64,000 nt of DNA from Aequorivita sp. Lineage in GTDB: Bacteria; Bacteroidota; Bacteroidia; Flavobacteriales; Flavobacteriaceae. Position numbers and translations under genes: made by a program. Each line of letters opens with the position of its first letter. Within the stretch, counting starts at the first letter, position 1. This document shows, piece by piece, positions 38,033-46,490 of the stretch. Below the pieces are notes generated by a model. That model searched no databases and was not told where the DNA came from. It saw only the letters and a list, made by a program, of their open reading frames with translations. The stretch is from positions 24,225 to 88,224 of the forward strand of contig JAGXGE010000035.1 of the NCBI GenBank assembly GCA_024637015.1, written 5' to 3'.

Positions 38033-38872
38033 ATGAAAAAATTAATATTAGTACTCGCTGTTCTCTTTGCTCTTTCTTCCTGTAAGAACGATACAAAGGG
38101 AAATTCAGAAAACACCACCGAAAATACTGAGATTGAGGGGTTGGAAGTAGATTCCACTGAAGCCGCTGCAACAAAAAGTGAAGATAAAGCCAAAGAAATT
38201 CCAGCACCCCTTCAAGCTGTTTTTACAGCCCATGGTAGTTTGGACCATTGGAAACAAATGAACAACATTTGTTTTGAGATGAAAGGAAAAAATGGTGATG
38301 AAACCCATACAGTTTCTTTGCCAGACCGAAAAACCAAAATAGAATCCAAGGATTGGTCCATAGGATATGATGGGAAAGGCGTTTGGCTTTTAAAACATGA
38401 TTTAGGCTACGAAGGTAATCCGGTATTTTATCACAATTTGATGTTTTATTTTTATGCAATGCCCTTTGTGATTGCAGATCCGGGAACTAACTATACTGCA
38501 GTGGAGCCTACAGAGCTTGATGGAAAAATGTACAACGGTTATAAAATTTCCTATAATGATGGTGTAGGCGATTCTTCAAAAGACGAGTACATCCTTTATT
38601 TTGATCCAGAAACCAATAAAATGGCGTGGCTTGCATATACGGTTACTTTTAAAGACCAAAAGAAAAGCGATGACTGGCATTTTTTAAGATATGACAAATG
38701 GCAAGAAGTACATGGGCTATTGCTGCCAGAAAAGGTTACTTTTTGGAATGTTGAAAACAATAAGCCAAAAGATAAAAAGATGACTTATAAGTTTGATAAA
38801 ATTGCAGCTACTGAAACAATGCTTGATGCTTCTGTTTTTGCAAAACCTTCGGAAGCGGAATATGTGAAGTAA
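38033..38872 (+). CDS. DUF6503-like lipoprotein
   Basis: A 279-residue lipoprotein from the ATG at 38033 (a start at 38012 would place seven residues before the signal peptide). Lipobox LSSC, Cys17, then an acidic linker of about 40 residues rich in Glu and Thr. The folded part (about 60-279) has repeated edge-strand motifs such as YDGKGVWLLKHD, YILYFDPETNKMAWLAYTV and RYDKWQEVHGLLLPEKVTFW, the layout I associate with DUF6503 and outer-membrane lipoprotein-sorting-like (LolA-type) sheets. Function unknown. Followed by a heptad array. Confidence 0.75.
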   Translation: MKKLILVLAVLFALSSCKNDTKGNSENTTENTEIEGLEVDSTEAAATKSEDKAKEIPAPLQAVFTAHGSLDHWKQMNNICFEMKGKNGDETHTVSLPDRKTKIESKDWSIGYDGKGVWLLKHDLGYEGNPVFYHNLMFYFYAMPFVIADPGTNYTAVEPTELDGKMYNGYKISYNDGVGDSSKDEYILYFDPETNKMAWLAYTVTFKDQKKSDDWHFLRYDKWQEVHGLLLPEKVTFWNVENNKPKDKKMTYKFDKIAATETMLDASVFAKPSEAEYVK

Positions 38873-38928
38873 TATTTAGTAATGAGTAATTAGTAATTAA
38901 TAATTAATAATGAGTGTTTAGTATTCAA
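38873..38928. repeat. Heptad array, 8 x 7 bp
   Basis: Starts right after the stop codon: units TATTTAG, TAATGAG, TAATTAG, TAATTAA, TAATTAA, TAATGAG, TGTTTAG, TATTCAA. The longest run apart from the one at 45492. Confidence 0.82.
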
Positions 38929-39019
38929 CGGTTTAAATCACAATTTGACAACCATATAGAAAATCCTTGAACAAAAACAAATTAACATCTCAATCTCCCC
39001 AATTCACGAATTAACAAAT

Positions 39020-40087
39020 TCATAGCGTTTTATCTTCATAGTAATTTACAACCAGTGCAACCATATAGTCGTAGCTCATAATGCCGCGGCTCTGGTTATT
39101 TGCTTTTAGGAAATTGTCCCAAAAAATTTTCGAAAAACTTTCAAAAGGGTTTTGGTAGCTATCCCAAAAATCACGCATTTCTTTATAGCTTTCCAAAATA
39201 CCGGGATTTATGGTGGTTAAAAGTTCATCGTATGTAGCTTGGTCACGCCGCGCCACTTCATTTATTAAATAGCGCAAAGTGAAAATATAACCTACATACT
39301 GCATATAGGGGTCATCATTGTGTAGCGTTGAAAGGGTGGCAATAAAATTGGCTTCGTTTTCGGCGGCATAACCAATTTGGTGCGCTTCTTCGTGACAGGC
39401 AACTACGGGAAATTTATAGGTTTTCATCAAATTATTCACCTGTGCCTCTCCAGAAAAAGGATTCAAGTAACCGCTATACCCCATATAAGTAAGACCAAGG
39501 CTCCAGCCACTTTTCTTAATGCTCCTTGGTGAGTAAGCCAATTGAGGAAACTCTTTCTCAAGATTTTTATAACCATTCAAAGTTTTTTTGAACATTTCCT
39601 TTTGTGTGTAGGGCAATTCAATTTTCACGCTATCAGCAAAACCAAGTTCGCGGTGCATGGCATTGCTTTTTTCAATAAAGCGATCGGTAGTTTTCAGCAA
39701 TTGCTCTGTATTGTAATCATTCTTCAAACTCAAAGATTTGTGTAGCGGAAGTCGATAATAATTAAATCCCCAAAGCACATGGAACATAAAATAAACCACA
39801 GAAACAGCTGCCAGTATATCCACAAAAAAACTCACTTGGTCGTTCCGCAGTCTTTTTACGTTCTTATATAACCATCTTATGGCAACAACGGCAATAAGCA
39901 AATAGAACAAATCGCCAACTGAAAACGGAACCCAGCCAAAAATGTAACGAGAGATTTTCGAAATCCACGGATAAATGCCGAGGCTGTAATATTTTTCCAC
40001 AAATTCAGGGAAATGCTTTAAAACCTGAAGTGCAATTATCTGCACAATAAGGAATAAAGTGAGGAATGCTGAGGTACGTTTTTGCAT
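39020..40087 (-). CDS. DUF3810 membrane protein with HExxH motif
   Basis: A 355-residue protein with three N-terminal hydrophobic segments (FLTLFLIVQIIALQVL, FSVGDLFYLLIAVVAIRWLY, ILAAVSVVYFMFHVLWG) and a soluble C-terminal domain. That domain carries CHEEAHQIGYAAENEANFIA, a zinc-protease-like HExxH with a second Glu downstream, which suggests a metallopeptidase although the family is listed only as DUF3810. The strand around SGYLNPFSGEAQVN precedes it. A -7 element lies just upstream. It diverges from pepD. Confidence 0.85.
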   Translation of the reverse strand: MQKRTSAFLTLFLIVQIIALQVLKHFPEFVEKYYSLGIYPWISKISRYIFGWVPFSVGDLFYLLIAVVAIRWLYKNVKRLRNDQVSFFVDILAAVSVVYFMFHVLWGFNYYRLPLHKSLSLKNDYNTEQLLKTTDRFIEKSNAMHRELGFADSVKIELPYTQKEMFKKTLNGYKNLEKEFPQLAYSPRSIKKSGWSLGLTYMGYSGYLNPFSGEAQVNNLMKTYKFPVVACHEEAHQIGYAAENEANFIATLSTLHNDDPYMQYVGYIFTLRYLINEVARRDQATYDELLTTINPGILESYKEMRDFWDSYQNPFESFSKIFWDNFLKANNQSRGIMSYDYMVALVVNYYEDKTL

Positions 40088-40091
40088 AATT

Positions 40092-40099
40092 CAAACATA
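40092..40099 (-). promoter_or_regulatory. -7 element of the DUF3810 gene
   Basis: Reverse complement TATGTTTG, 4 bases before the start codon; leader would be very short. Confidence 0.4.
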
Positions 40100-40146
40100 C
40101 AAAGTAAATCTTTCTCTACATAATTTTTATAGCGGTTACAAAACCG

Positions 40147-40154
40147 TAATTTTG
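40147..40154 (+). promoter_or_regulatory. -7 element of the pepD promoter
   Basis: TAATTTTG fits TAnnTTTG, 20 bases before the pepD start codon. Confidence 0.5.
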
Positions 40155-40174
40155 TGTTTCTAAAATTTTAAAAG

Positions 40175-41626
40175 ATGAATGAAGCAATAAGAAACCTTGA
40201 ACCTAAAGTCCTTTGGAACAAATTTGCAGACCTGAACGCCGTACCGCGACCTTCAAAAAAAGAAGAACGTGTGATCGCTTTTATGAAAGACTTCGGAAAA
40301 AAGCTTGGTTTGGAGACTATTGAAGATGAAGTGGGTAATGTAATAATTCGCAAACCTGCCACAAAAGGAATGGAAGACCGCAAAGCTGTGGTTCTTCAAA
40401 GCCATTTGGATATGGTGCACCAAAAAAACAACGATACCAATTTCAATTTTGATACCCAAGGAATTGAAATGGTTGTGGATGGCGATTGGGTTCGTGCAAA
40501 AGGAACAACGCTTGGAGCCGATAACGGTTTGGGAGTTGCGACCATTATGGCAATTCTTGAAAGTAATGAAATTGAGCACCCGACAATCGAAGCCCTTTTC
40601 ACTATAGACGAAGAAACTGGAATGACTGGCGCCAAAGGTCTGAAAGGTGGTTTGTTGAAAGGCGATATTCTTTTAAACCTAGACACAGAAGAGGATGATG
40701 AAATTGGCGTTGGCTGTGCTGGTGGTGTTGATGTTACCGCAAAGGGAACATATTCTGAAAGTGAAGCACCAAAAAACGCTACAATCTTTGCCATTAAAGT
40801 AAAAGGCTTGAACGGAGGCCATAGTGGAATGGATATCATAAAAGGTTTGGGAAATGCCAACAAATTGATGAACCGTTTGCTTTTCGCGACAAAAGATTCT
40901 ATGCAATTGGCAAAACTTGAAGGCGGGAGTCTTCGTAATGCAATTCCACGGGAAAGTGTTGCGCAGGTTTTAGTTTCTTCCGAAGAAAAATTTCTTTCGG
41001 AATTTGAAAAAATGAAAAAGGATATCGTTTCAGAATATAAATCGTTGGAACCTAATCTTTCCATTACAGCGGAAAAAAGCAGTGAAACTTTTACGAAAGT
41101 AATGCCTCATGATAAACAGGAAATCTTTTTAAATGCTATGAATGCAGCACATAATGGTGTTTACAGAATGAGTCCAGATATTGAAGATTTGGTGGAAACA
41201 TCAAACAACATTGCGAAAGTTTCGGTCGAAAACGGAAATATAAAAGTTGAATGCTTAACCCGTAGCTCTGTAGAATCGTCGAAAGATGTTTTGGCAAATG
41301 CACTGACCTCTGTTTTTGAACTTGCTGGTTACGAAGTAAAACTTGCCGGAGATTATCCCGGTTGGGCACCAAATATGGACAGCCCCATTTTGAAGGTTTT
41401 GGATAGCCTTTACCAAAAAATGAACGGTGAGAAGGCTGAAGTAGCTGCCTGTCACGCTGGATTGGAATGTGGCATCTTAGGCCAGAATTATCCTGAGATG
41501 GATATGATTTCGTTTGGACCAACCATTAAAGGAGCGCATTCTCCTGATGAACGCGCAAGCATTTCTTCTGCTCAAAAGTATTGGGAGTTTGTATTGGAAA
41601 TTTTGAAGAACATTCCGAAAAAATAG
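40175..41626 (+). CDS. pepD: Aminoacyl-histidine dipeptidase (Xaa-His, carnosinase type)
   Basis: A 483-residue M20 metallopeptidase of PepD type, close to the E. coli length, cleaving a broad set of dipeptides. Metal-site motifs: VVLQSHLDMVHQK (His and Asp), GTTLGADNGLGVA (bridging Asp), EALFTIDEETGMTGA (catalytic Glu pair), and the C-terminal CHAGLECGIL and FGPTIKGAHSPDERASI. The lid domain with NGGHSGMDI lies between. Cytoplasmic. It ends before an imperfect inverted pair of heptads and a strong terminator. Confidence 0.97.
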   Translation: MNEAIRNLEPKVLWNKFADLNAVPRPSKKEERVIAFMKDFGKKLGLETIEDEVGNVIIRKPATKGMEDRKAVVLQSHLDMVHQKNNDTNFNFDTQGIEMVVDGDWVRAKGTTLGADNGLGVATIMAILESNEIEHPTIEALFTIDEETGMTGAKGLKGGLLKGDILLNLDTEEDDEIGVGCAGGVDVTAKGTYSESEAPKNATIFAIKVKGLNGGHSGMDIIKGLGNANKLMNRLLFATKDSMQLAKLEGGSLRNAIPRESVAQVLVSSEEKFLSEFEKMKKDIVSEYKSLEPNLSITAEKSSETFTKVMPHDKQEIFLNAMNAAHNGVYRMSPDIEDLVETSNNIAKVSVENGNIKVECLTRSSVESSKDVLANALTSVFELAGYEVKLAGDYPGWAPNMDSPILKVLDSLYQKMNGEKAEVAACHAGLECGILGQNYPEMDMISFGPTIKGAHSPDERASISSAQKYWEFVLEILKNIPKK

Positions 41627-41636
41627 AACCAAGAGT

Positions 41637-41801
41637 CACGACCGCTTCGCTACACGACCCACGATGGATTCGGATAAGCCTGAAGTTTGTTTTAAATCTT
41701 CTAAAAAAATAGTTGTTAAATATTCTAGGTTATAAATGAATTTATCAGTCTTATAATTAAGGAATAACCTGTCGTGAGTCTTTTAAGTCGTGGTTCGTGA
41801 T
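41637..41801. repeat. Inverted pair of CACGACC/TCGTGGT heptads
   Basis: CACGACC (41637), CACGACC-CACGATG (41653-41666) on the left are mirrored on the right by TCGTGAG (41772) and TCGTGGT-TCGTGAT (41788-41801). The 100 bases between are AT-rich without a gene. Confidence 0.6.
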
Positions 41802-41807
41802 TCCAAA

Positions 41808-41845
41808 AAAAAGAGGAACCAATTTTAAATTGGTTCCTCTTTTTA
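41808..41845. terminator. Bidirectional terminator between pepD and the PPIase gene
   Basis: A 17-bp perfect stem, AAAAAGAGGAACCAATT and its complement, with a four-base loop and T-runs on both strands. Confidence 0.92.
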
Positions 41846-41864
41846 TGTTTAAGATAAACTGAAA

Positions 41865-42971
41865 TTATTGAACTATATCAACAATTTCAAGTTGGAATAT
41901 CAATTCAGAATCTGGAGGGATAACCCCTGGAATTCCTCTTTTGCCGTAAGCTAAATGAGCAGGAATAAAAATAGTTGCTTTATCTCCAACCTTCATATTC
42001 AACAATCCTTCGCGGAAACCTGGGATAAGTTGTGCTTCTGTGCTGTAATCTGTTGGTACTGGAGTGTACTGTTTGGCAGCTTTCCGCATTTCATCAACCA
42101 TTTCAAATTTTTCTGCGTTTGATAATATGTTTGAATCAAACATATGTCCGTCTGTAAGGAATCCGGCGTAGTTCATTAAAACCTTATCACCTTGTTTTGG
42201 CTGTGGCCCCGTTCCTTTTTCATTAAAATAAATTTTAACTCCTGAAGGAAGTGAGTCTGCCTTTGCTCTCAACGCATTCATTTCTTCCGCTTGTGCAGCC
42301 GCTACTTTATTAACGCGTTCTTCTTTTTCTTTCTTTTCTTTTTCAAGTTTGCCCATTTCCTCAGTGAAATATGGAACTTTAACATCTCCTTTATTGATGA
42401 TGTTCACTTTTTCAATAATAACAGGCTGTTTTGGTTTGTCACCAGGCTTTTCGGTTTCTAGGGTTCCTATAGAATCAACAACCTCTTGTCCGATTACTAT
42501 TTCGCCAAAAACAGTGTGGCGTCCATCTAACCAAGGCGTTTCTTTTAAAGTGATAAAAAACTGACTTCCGTTAGTTCCTGGGCCAGAGTTTGCCATTGCC
42601 AAAAGTCCTTTTTTGTCAAAGCGAATAGTGTCAGTAATCTCGTCAGGAAATGCGTAGCCTGGACTGCCAGTTCCATCCCCTTTTGGATCACCACCTTGTA
42701 TCATAAAATCCTTTATAACGCGATGGAAAGTAAGACCGTCATAAAAACGTTTCCCTTTGTAAAGGGAATCTACCATCCCGTTGGTACCTTCTGCAAGCGC
42801 CACAAAGTTTGAAACCGTTAATGGTGCAGATTCGTTTTTCAGTTTGGCAACAAATGTTCCTTTGTTAGTGATAAATTCAGCATACACGCCATCTTTTAAA
42901 TCAGGATATTTTTCCTGACAAGATACTAGTGCAAGTGAAAGCAATAAAAATAAAAATGTTAGTTTTTTCAT
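41865..42971 (-). CDS. Lipoprotein peptidyl-prolyl isomerase, cyclophilin-FKBP fusion
   Basis: A 368-residue lipoprotein (lipobox LVSC, Cys18) joining two unrelated isomerase folds. Residues about 28-190 are a cyclophilin (FHRVIKDFMIQGGDPKGDGTG, GSQFFITL, WLDGRHTVFGEI). A charged helical linker (KLEKEKKEKEERVNKVAAAQ) leads to an FKBP domain at about 245-368 (GDKVLMNYAGFLTDGHMFDS, IPGFREGLLNMKVGDKATIF, LAYGKRGIPGVIPP). It should act in the periplasm or on the outer membrane on exported proteins. It is the last gene of the nrnA-gldI operon, 7 bases after gldI. Confidence 0.95.
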   Translation of the reverse strand: MKKLTFLFLLLSLALVSCQEKYPDLKDGVYAEFITNKGTFVAKLKNESAPLTVSNFVALAEGTNGMVDSLYKGKRFYDGLTFHRVIKDFMIQGGDPKGDGTGSPGYAFPDEITDTIRFDKKGLLAMANSGPGTNGSQFFITLKETPWLDGRHTVFGEIVIGQEVVDSIGTLETEKPGDKPKQPVIIEKVNIINKGDVKVPYFTEEMGKLEKEKKEKEERVNKVAAAQAEEMNALRAKADSLPSGVKIYFNEKGTGPQPKQGDKVLMNYAGFLTDGHMFDSNILSNAEKFEMVDEMRKAAKQYTPVPTDYSTEAQLIPGFREGLLNMKVGDKATIFIPAHLAYGKRGIPGVIPPDSELIFQLEIVDIVQ

Positions 42972-42978
42972 CGTTTAA

Positions 42979-43545
42979 TTAATTTTCGTTTAATTGTTCA
43001 ATTGAATGTAAAGTTATAGTACTCTGCACCGGAATGTTGGTGCCGAGTTTTTCTTCGATCCCGTAATAGCCAAAAGCTTTATAGGAAGGAAAAAGGAAGG
43101 TTGCTGTTTCGCCCTCCTTCATAAGTTTTATGCCTTCTCGAACGCCCGAGATTAAATCTTGGTTGCTTTGATCAACTTTATAATGTTGTAGCCCGTTTTC
43201 TTTTTCAGAAATAATAATATTGCCGTTCAGGTCTTTAATATCGTAGGTAAACTTTACCACATCTCCCAAATTTGGCATTTCAGTGTTAGCGGTGTCGCGT
43301 TTATTATAATAGTACCAAAACCCGCTTTCAGAAGAAATATAATCATTTGTGGAGTCTTTCGCTATGATTTTTTCGATAAAAACTTTCTCTTCATCGTAGA
43401 TTTTTTTGTTCCGCTCTGCAGATTCCTTTATAAAGCTTCCAGTGTGACTTTGCACTGGGTGCCTGGCTTCAGGGCTTTTGCAGGAAACGATTAACACAGA
43501 AAAAAGTAAAATATAAACCAGCTTATGAAGCATATGTGAGTTCAT
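42979..43545 (-). CDS. gldI: Gliding-motility lipoprotein GldI, FKBP-type isomerase
   Basis: A 188-residue lipoprotein (lipobox IVSC, Cys22) with an FKBP-like domain (GDVVKFTYDIKDLNGNIIIS, LISGVREGIKLMKEGETATF, AFGYYGIEEKLGTNIPVQS). GldI is required for gliding in Flavobacterium johnsoniae and is thought to help fold T9SS or gliding components in the periplasm. The context agrees: nrnA overlaps its start by 23 bases and a second isomerase follows 7 bases after its stop. An internal Met at residue 5 is an alternative start. Confidence 0.93.
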   Translation of the reverse strand: MNSHMLHKLVYILLFSVLIVSCKSPEARHPVQSHTGSFIKESAERNKKIYDEEKVFIEKIIAKDSTNDYISSESGFWYYYNKRDTANTEMPNLGDVVKFTYDIKDLNGNIIISEKENGLQHYKVDQSNQDLISGVREGIKLMKEGETATFLFPSYKAFGYYGIEEKLGTNIPVQSTITLHSIEQLNEN

Positions 43546-44545
43546 TTTTATAACGGGGCAAGATACTAATAAATTCGCTTATTGTTTTGTTAAGGGATTG
43601 CGAACTTTTTCCACCGGCAGCATTAATATGGCCTCCACCACTGTAATGGTTGCGTGCAAAATCGTTCACAGAAAAGTTATCTTTGCTTCTGAAAGAAATT
43701 TTCACAATACTTTCCTGTTTGTTTTCAATAAAGATTGCAGCAAAAACAATTCCCTTCACAGAAAGTGCATAATTCACAAAACCTTCGGTATCGCCTTTTT
43801 TGAAATTGTGGTCGTCCAATTCTTTTTGGGTCATGGTGATATATGCCGTATGCAATTCAGGCAGAATTACCAGGTTGTTTAAAGCTACACCTAAAAGTTT
43901 CATCCTTTCGGGACTGTTGGTGTCATAGACATTTTGATTAATAAGAGCACTTTCGGCTCCCGCTTCAATCAGTTTTGCAGCAACTCTATGGGTAGTTGGG
44001 CTAGTGGAGGAGAAGCGAAACGAGCCGGTATCTGTCATAATTCCAGTATAAAGATTAACGGCGATTTCTTTTGTAAGTTTTTCCGATTGATCCAGTGCAT
44101 CCATAAAATGGAACACCATTTCGGAAGTGGAACTCATTTTCACATCACTATAAGTCGCCACCGCATAATCAGCAGGCTGTTGGTGGTGATCTATCATTAC
44201 AAATTTAGAAGTACTTTCCTCCAAAACGTTTTGCATTTCACCAATCCTATCCAAACTATTAAAGTCGAGTGTAAAAATAATGTCAGCGTCTTTAATTTGT
44301 GCTATACTCTTATTTGTTTCCCTCTCGTGAATAATGATATCATCAACCCCAGGTAGCCATTTTAAAAAATCCGGAAAATCATTCGGCATAATCACCGTGG
44401 TGCTGTGGCCCAAACTTTTCAGAAAAAATGAAAGTCCCAAACACGATCCAACCGCATCACCATCAGGGTTTTTATGGCCTACAATCACAATTTTTTGTGG
44501 TGAAGCGAGTAATTCTTTAACAATTTGAGTAGTTTCTTTATTCAT
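43523..44545 (-). CDS. nrnA: DHH-family phosphoesterase, NrnA-type
   Basis: A 340-residue DHH-DHHA1 protein. The phosphoesterase motifs are GHKNPDGDAVGS (H24, D28, D30), DADIIFTLDFNSLDRIG, and the name-giving DHHQQPAD; the C-terminal DHHA1 motif is YSGGGHINAAGG. NrnA enzymes degrade 2-5 nt RNAs and dephosphorylate pAp, but related proteins split c-di-AMP intermediates, so the exact substrate is open. It is the first gene of the operon with gldI and the isomerase. Confidence 0.92.
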   Translation of the reverse strand: MNKETTQIVKELLASPQKIVIVGHKNPDGDAVGSCLGLSFFLKSLGHSTTVIMPNDFPDFLKWLPGVDDIIIHERETNKSIAQIKDADIIFTLDFNSLDRIGEMQNVLEESTSKFVMIDHHQQPADYAVATYSDVKMSSTSEMVFHFMDALDQSEKLTKEIAVNLYTGIMTDTGSFRFSSTSPTTHRVAAKLIEAGAESALINQNVYDTNSPERMKLLGVALNNLVILPELHTAYITMTQKELDDHNFKKGDTEGFVNYALSVKGIVFAAIFIENKQESIVKISFRSKDNFSVNDFARNHYSGGGHINAAGGKSSQSLNKTISEFISILPRYKNELTYAS

Positions 44546-44644
44546 AAGGGGCGAAGATACAATAAATACAAATTATGAGCGAAATGGTTGAGTAAAGTAT
44601 TATGTGCTTAAACCTTAAGAAATCATTAAACATTCCGTAAATAC

Positions 44645-44674
44645 TTGCTTTTCATTTTCAAATAGTTATTTTTG
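44645..44674 (+). promoter_or_regulatory. Promoter of ndk
   Basis: TTG at 44645-44647, 19 bases, then TATTTTTG at 44667-44674; start codon 20 bases further. A full match to the Bacteroidota consensus. Confidence 0.8.
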
Positions 44675-44693
44675 CCGAAATTTTAAAAACAAA

Positions 44694-45113
44694 ATGAGAA
44701 CAGACAGAACATTCACAATGTTAAAGCCAGATGCAATTGAAAAAGGACACATCGGCGCCATTCTTGAAAAAATAAACGCTTCAGGTTTTAGAATCGTAGC
44801 GATGAAACTTACCCACATGACCACACAGGATGCACAAGCATTTTATGCCGTTCACAGTGAGCGCCCATTTTATGGCGAATTGGTAGAATATATGACTCGC
44901 GGACCAATTGTTGCTGCAATTCTTGAAAAAGATAACGCAGTGGAAGATTTCCGTACTTTAATAGGTGCTACCAACCCAGCTGATGCAGCTGAAGGCACTA
45001 TCCGTAAATTATATGCAGCTTCTATTGGCGAAAACGCCGTTCACGGAAGCGATAGCGATGAAAATGCTGCTATTGAAGGTGCTTTTCATTTTGCCGGCCG
45101 CGAAATGTTTTAA
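44694..45113 (+). CDS. ndk: Nucleoside-diphosphate kinase
   Basis: A 139-residue enzyme of normal length that balances NTP and dNTP pools by phosphate transfer through H117 ([13 protein letters not shown]). Other family motifs: [36 protein letters not shown], and [12 protein letters not shown]. Single gene with a strong promoter and a strong terminator. Confidence 0.98.
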   Translation: MRTDRTFTMLKPDAIEKGHIGAILEKINASGFRIVAMKLTHMTTQDAQAFYAVHSERPFYGELVEYMTRGPIVAAILEKDNAVEDFRTLIGATNPADAAEGTIRKLYAASIGENAVHGSDSDENAAIEGAFHFAGREMF

Positions 45114-45134
45114 GCATTTATGAAATATTATAAT

Positions 45135-45168
45135 TAAAAACGCCTTCCAATTTGGAAGGCGTTTTTGT
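45135..45168. terminator. Terminator of ndk
   Basis: AAAAACGCCTTCCAA and TTGGAAGGCGTTTTT with a short loop; bidirectional between ndk and the convergent DUF721 gene. Confidence 0.92.
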
Positions 45169-45187
45169 TTTTAATGAATTGAAGTTT

Positions 45188-45484
45188 TTAACGAAGAATC
45201 AATTTTTTAATCAATTCCTTACCTAACTCTTCATTAAGCAGTTTGGTTATTTTTTCCTTCCCATAACTCAACTCCTCGCGCAGAACCGAAGAAGAAAGCT
45301 GAACATAAAGTGTGTCGCGGTCCAATTTAACATCTGTTGTGTATTTTGAAATAGCACTTCCCATAACTGAATCCCAAGCTTCCTTAGCGTTCACTTTGTC
45401 TAAACCTTTTTCTAGATTGTTCTTGCCAATAAACTCTTTTAAAGCATCTCCAATAGATATGTTTTCTGCGTGTCTTTTTGCCAT
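45188..45484 (-). CDS. DUF721 (DciA-like) protein
   Basis: A 98-residue protein with the DUF721 fold: SIGDALKEFIGKNNLEKGL, AKEAWDSVMGSAISKYT, and LYVQLSSSVLREELSYGKEKI. The family includes DciA, a loader or partner of the DnaB helicase in many bacteria, and is commonly found near recF, as here (three genes downstream of it on the same strand). Functional equivalence to DciA is inference. Confidence 0.88.
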   Translation of the reverse strand: MAKRHAENISIGDALKEFIGKNNLEKGLDKVNAKEAWDSVMGSAISKYTTDVKLDRDTLYVQLSSSVLREELSYGKEKITKLLNEELGKELIKKLILR

Positions 45485-45491
45485 TTTTCTG

Positions 45492-45561
45492 TTGTGGGTT
45501 ATCAGTTGTCGGTTGTCAGTTATGGGTTGTCAGTTGTGGGTTGTGGGTTGTCAGTTGTAGG
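45492..45561. repeat. Heptad array, 10 x 7 bp
   Basis: Ten uninterrupted 7-bp units of the form TTGTnnG or TTATnnG (TTGTGGG, TTATCAG, TTGTCGG, TTGTCAG and others). It fills the gap between the DUF721 gene and a lipoprotein gene and runs into the latter's coding end, supplying its last codons and its stop. Confidence 0.92.
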
Positions 45562-45981
45562 TTTTCCTAAATCGAACTTTTTAAATTTTGAATAGGTGTA
45601 AATTTTATTGTCCCTATTTTTCACAGTTAGCGTACTATCTTTTGCTTCAATCACAGTTTCTTTCCATTCATCAAATGGGGTTTTGTAATACATCCGCAAG
45701 CTGTCTTCCTCAATTTTTAAGGTGAAATCTTCCGAAACACCGTTCGTGGTGAAAGTTCCATCAAATTTTGGCGAAACCTTTGTGCGCATGCCGCTATCGC
45801 CTTTTATTTCAATATAATCAATAACCGTGTTAATCTCAAATTTCTTTTTTTCGCCATCGGGTATTTTTACGGTTTTTATCTCCCAATAGCCGCTGAGGTT
45901 CTGTTTTTGGGTTTCGGGATTTGGTTTTTCACAGGCATTTAAAATGAAACATAATGCCATTATATAAAAGATGAATTTCAT
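45520..45981 (-). CDS. Small lipocalin-like lipoprotein with repeat-derived tail
   Basis: A 153-residue lipoprotein (lipobox LNAC, Cys17). The core opens NLSGYWEIKTVKIPDG, a lipocalin-like first strand, and continues with beta strands to about residue 137 (YTYSKFKKFDL). The last 15 residues, GKPTTDNPQPTTDNP, are translated from the heptad array and look like a recent extension after loss of the original stop. Function unknown. It lies in the recF to DUF721 cluster. Confidence 0.72.
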   Translation of the reverse strand: MKFIFYIMALCFILNACEKPNPETQKQNLSGYWEIKTVKIPDGEKKKFEINTVIDYIEIKGDSGMRTKVSPKFDGTFTTNGVSEDFTLKIEEDSLRMYYKTPFDEWKETVIEAKDSTLTVKNRDNKIYTYSKFKKFDLGKPTTDNPQPTTDNP

Positions 45982-46038
45982 AATAGGTTTATAAAGTAAT
46001 TTGAGCTATAATTATTTTGTGTAGTAATATTTTGTATA

Positions 46039-46458
46039 TTATTTATTTTCCGAAATTATCCACCTATCCTTCCATTCACTTGGGAAAGTATAATGATTTC
46101 TCAAATTTTCTGAAATCTTCATAAATGGAAACGATTTAGTTTTATTTTCTTTGAGAATGGTAATTACATTATCATTTTTTAATTTAACAACTGAGTCTCC
46201 AATTTCTGAGTAATCGATGACTTTTTTAGAAACAGATAAGTCAACGTATTTTGAATTATTAATTTTAACTTTAATAAAAGTAGGAGAAACATTTTTACGA
46301 CTAGAATAAATGTCGACTATTTCTCCAATATATTCATTTTGGATTTTTTTAATTGTTAGGCTACCAGGATTACTTACACTCTTAAATATTGAAAAAATGA
46401 TTACGCAAATCACAATTCCAACAATAACAAATTTGAAATTCCTCCACTCTTTAGTCAT
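46039..46458 (-). CDS. Hypothetical protein with one membrane segment
   Basis: A 139-residue protein: an N-terminal hydrophobic helix at about 9-28 (FKFVIVGIVICVIIFSIF) and a soluble, beta-rich remainder (FIKVKINNSKYVDLSVSKKV). Base composition is more AT-rich than the genes on either side. No family recognised. It starts 32 bases after recF ends and may be cotranscribed. Confidence 0.6.
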   Translation of the reverse strand: MTKEWRNFKFVIVGIVICVIIFSIFKSVSNPGSLTIKKIQNEYIGEIVDIYSSRKNVSPTFIKVKINNSKYVDLSVSKKVIDYSEIGDSVVKLKNDNVITILKENKTKSFPFMKISENLRNHYTFPSEWKDRWIISENK

Positions 46459-46490
46459 TTATTCTCAATGTTTTTTTACTTACAAAAGTT

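Noticed and set aside
41667..41771. Possible small RNA between the CACGACC heptads
   Set aside because: No promoter of the TAnnTTTG type and no own terminator; the strong terminator downstream belongs to pepD and the isomerase gene.
45492..45561. CRISPR-like array
   Set aside because: Units are 7 bp with no spacers; this is a simple tandem array. The same holds for 17119-17195.
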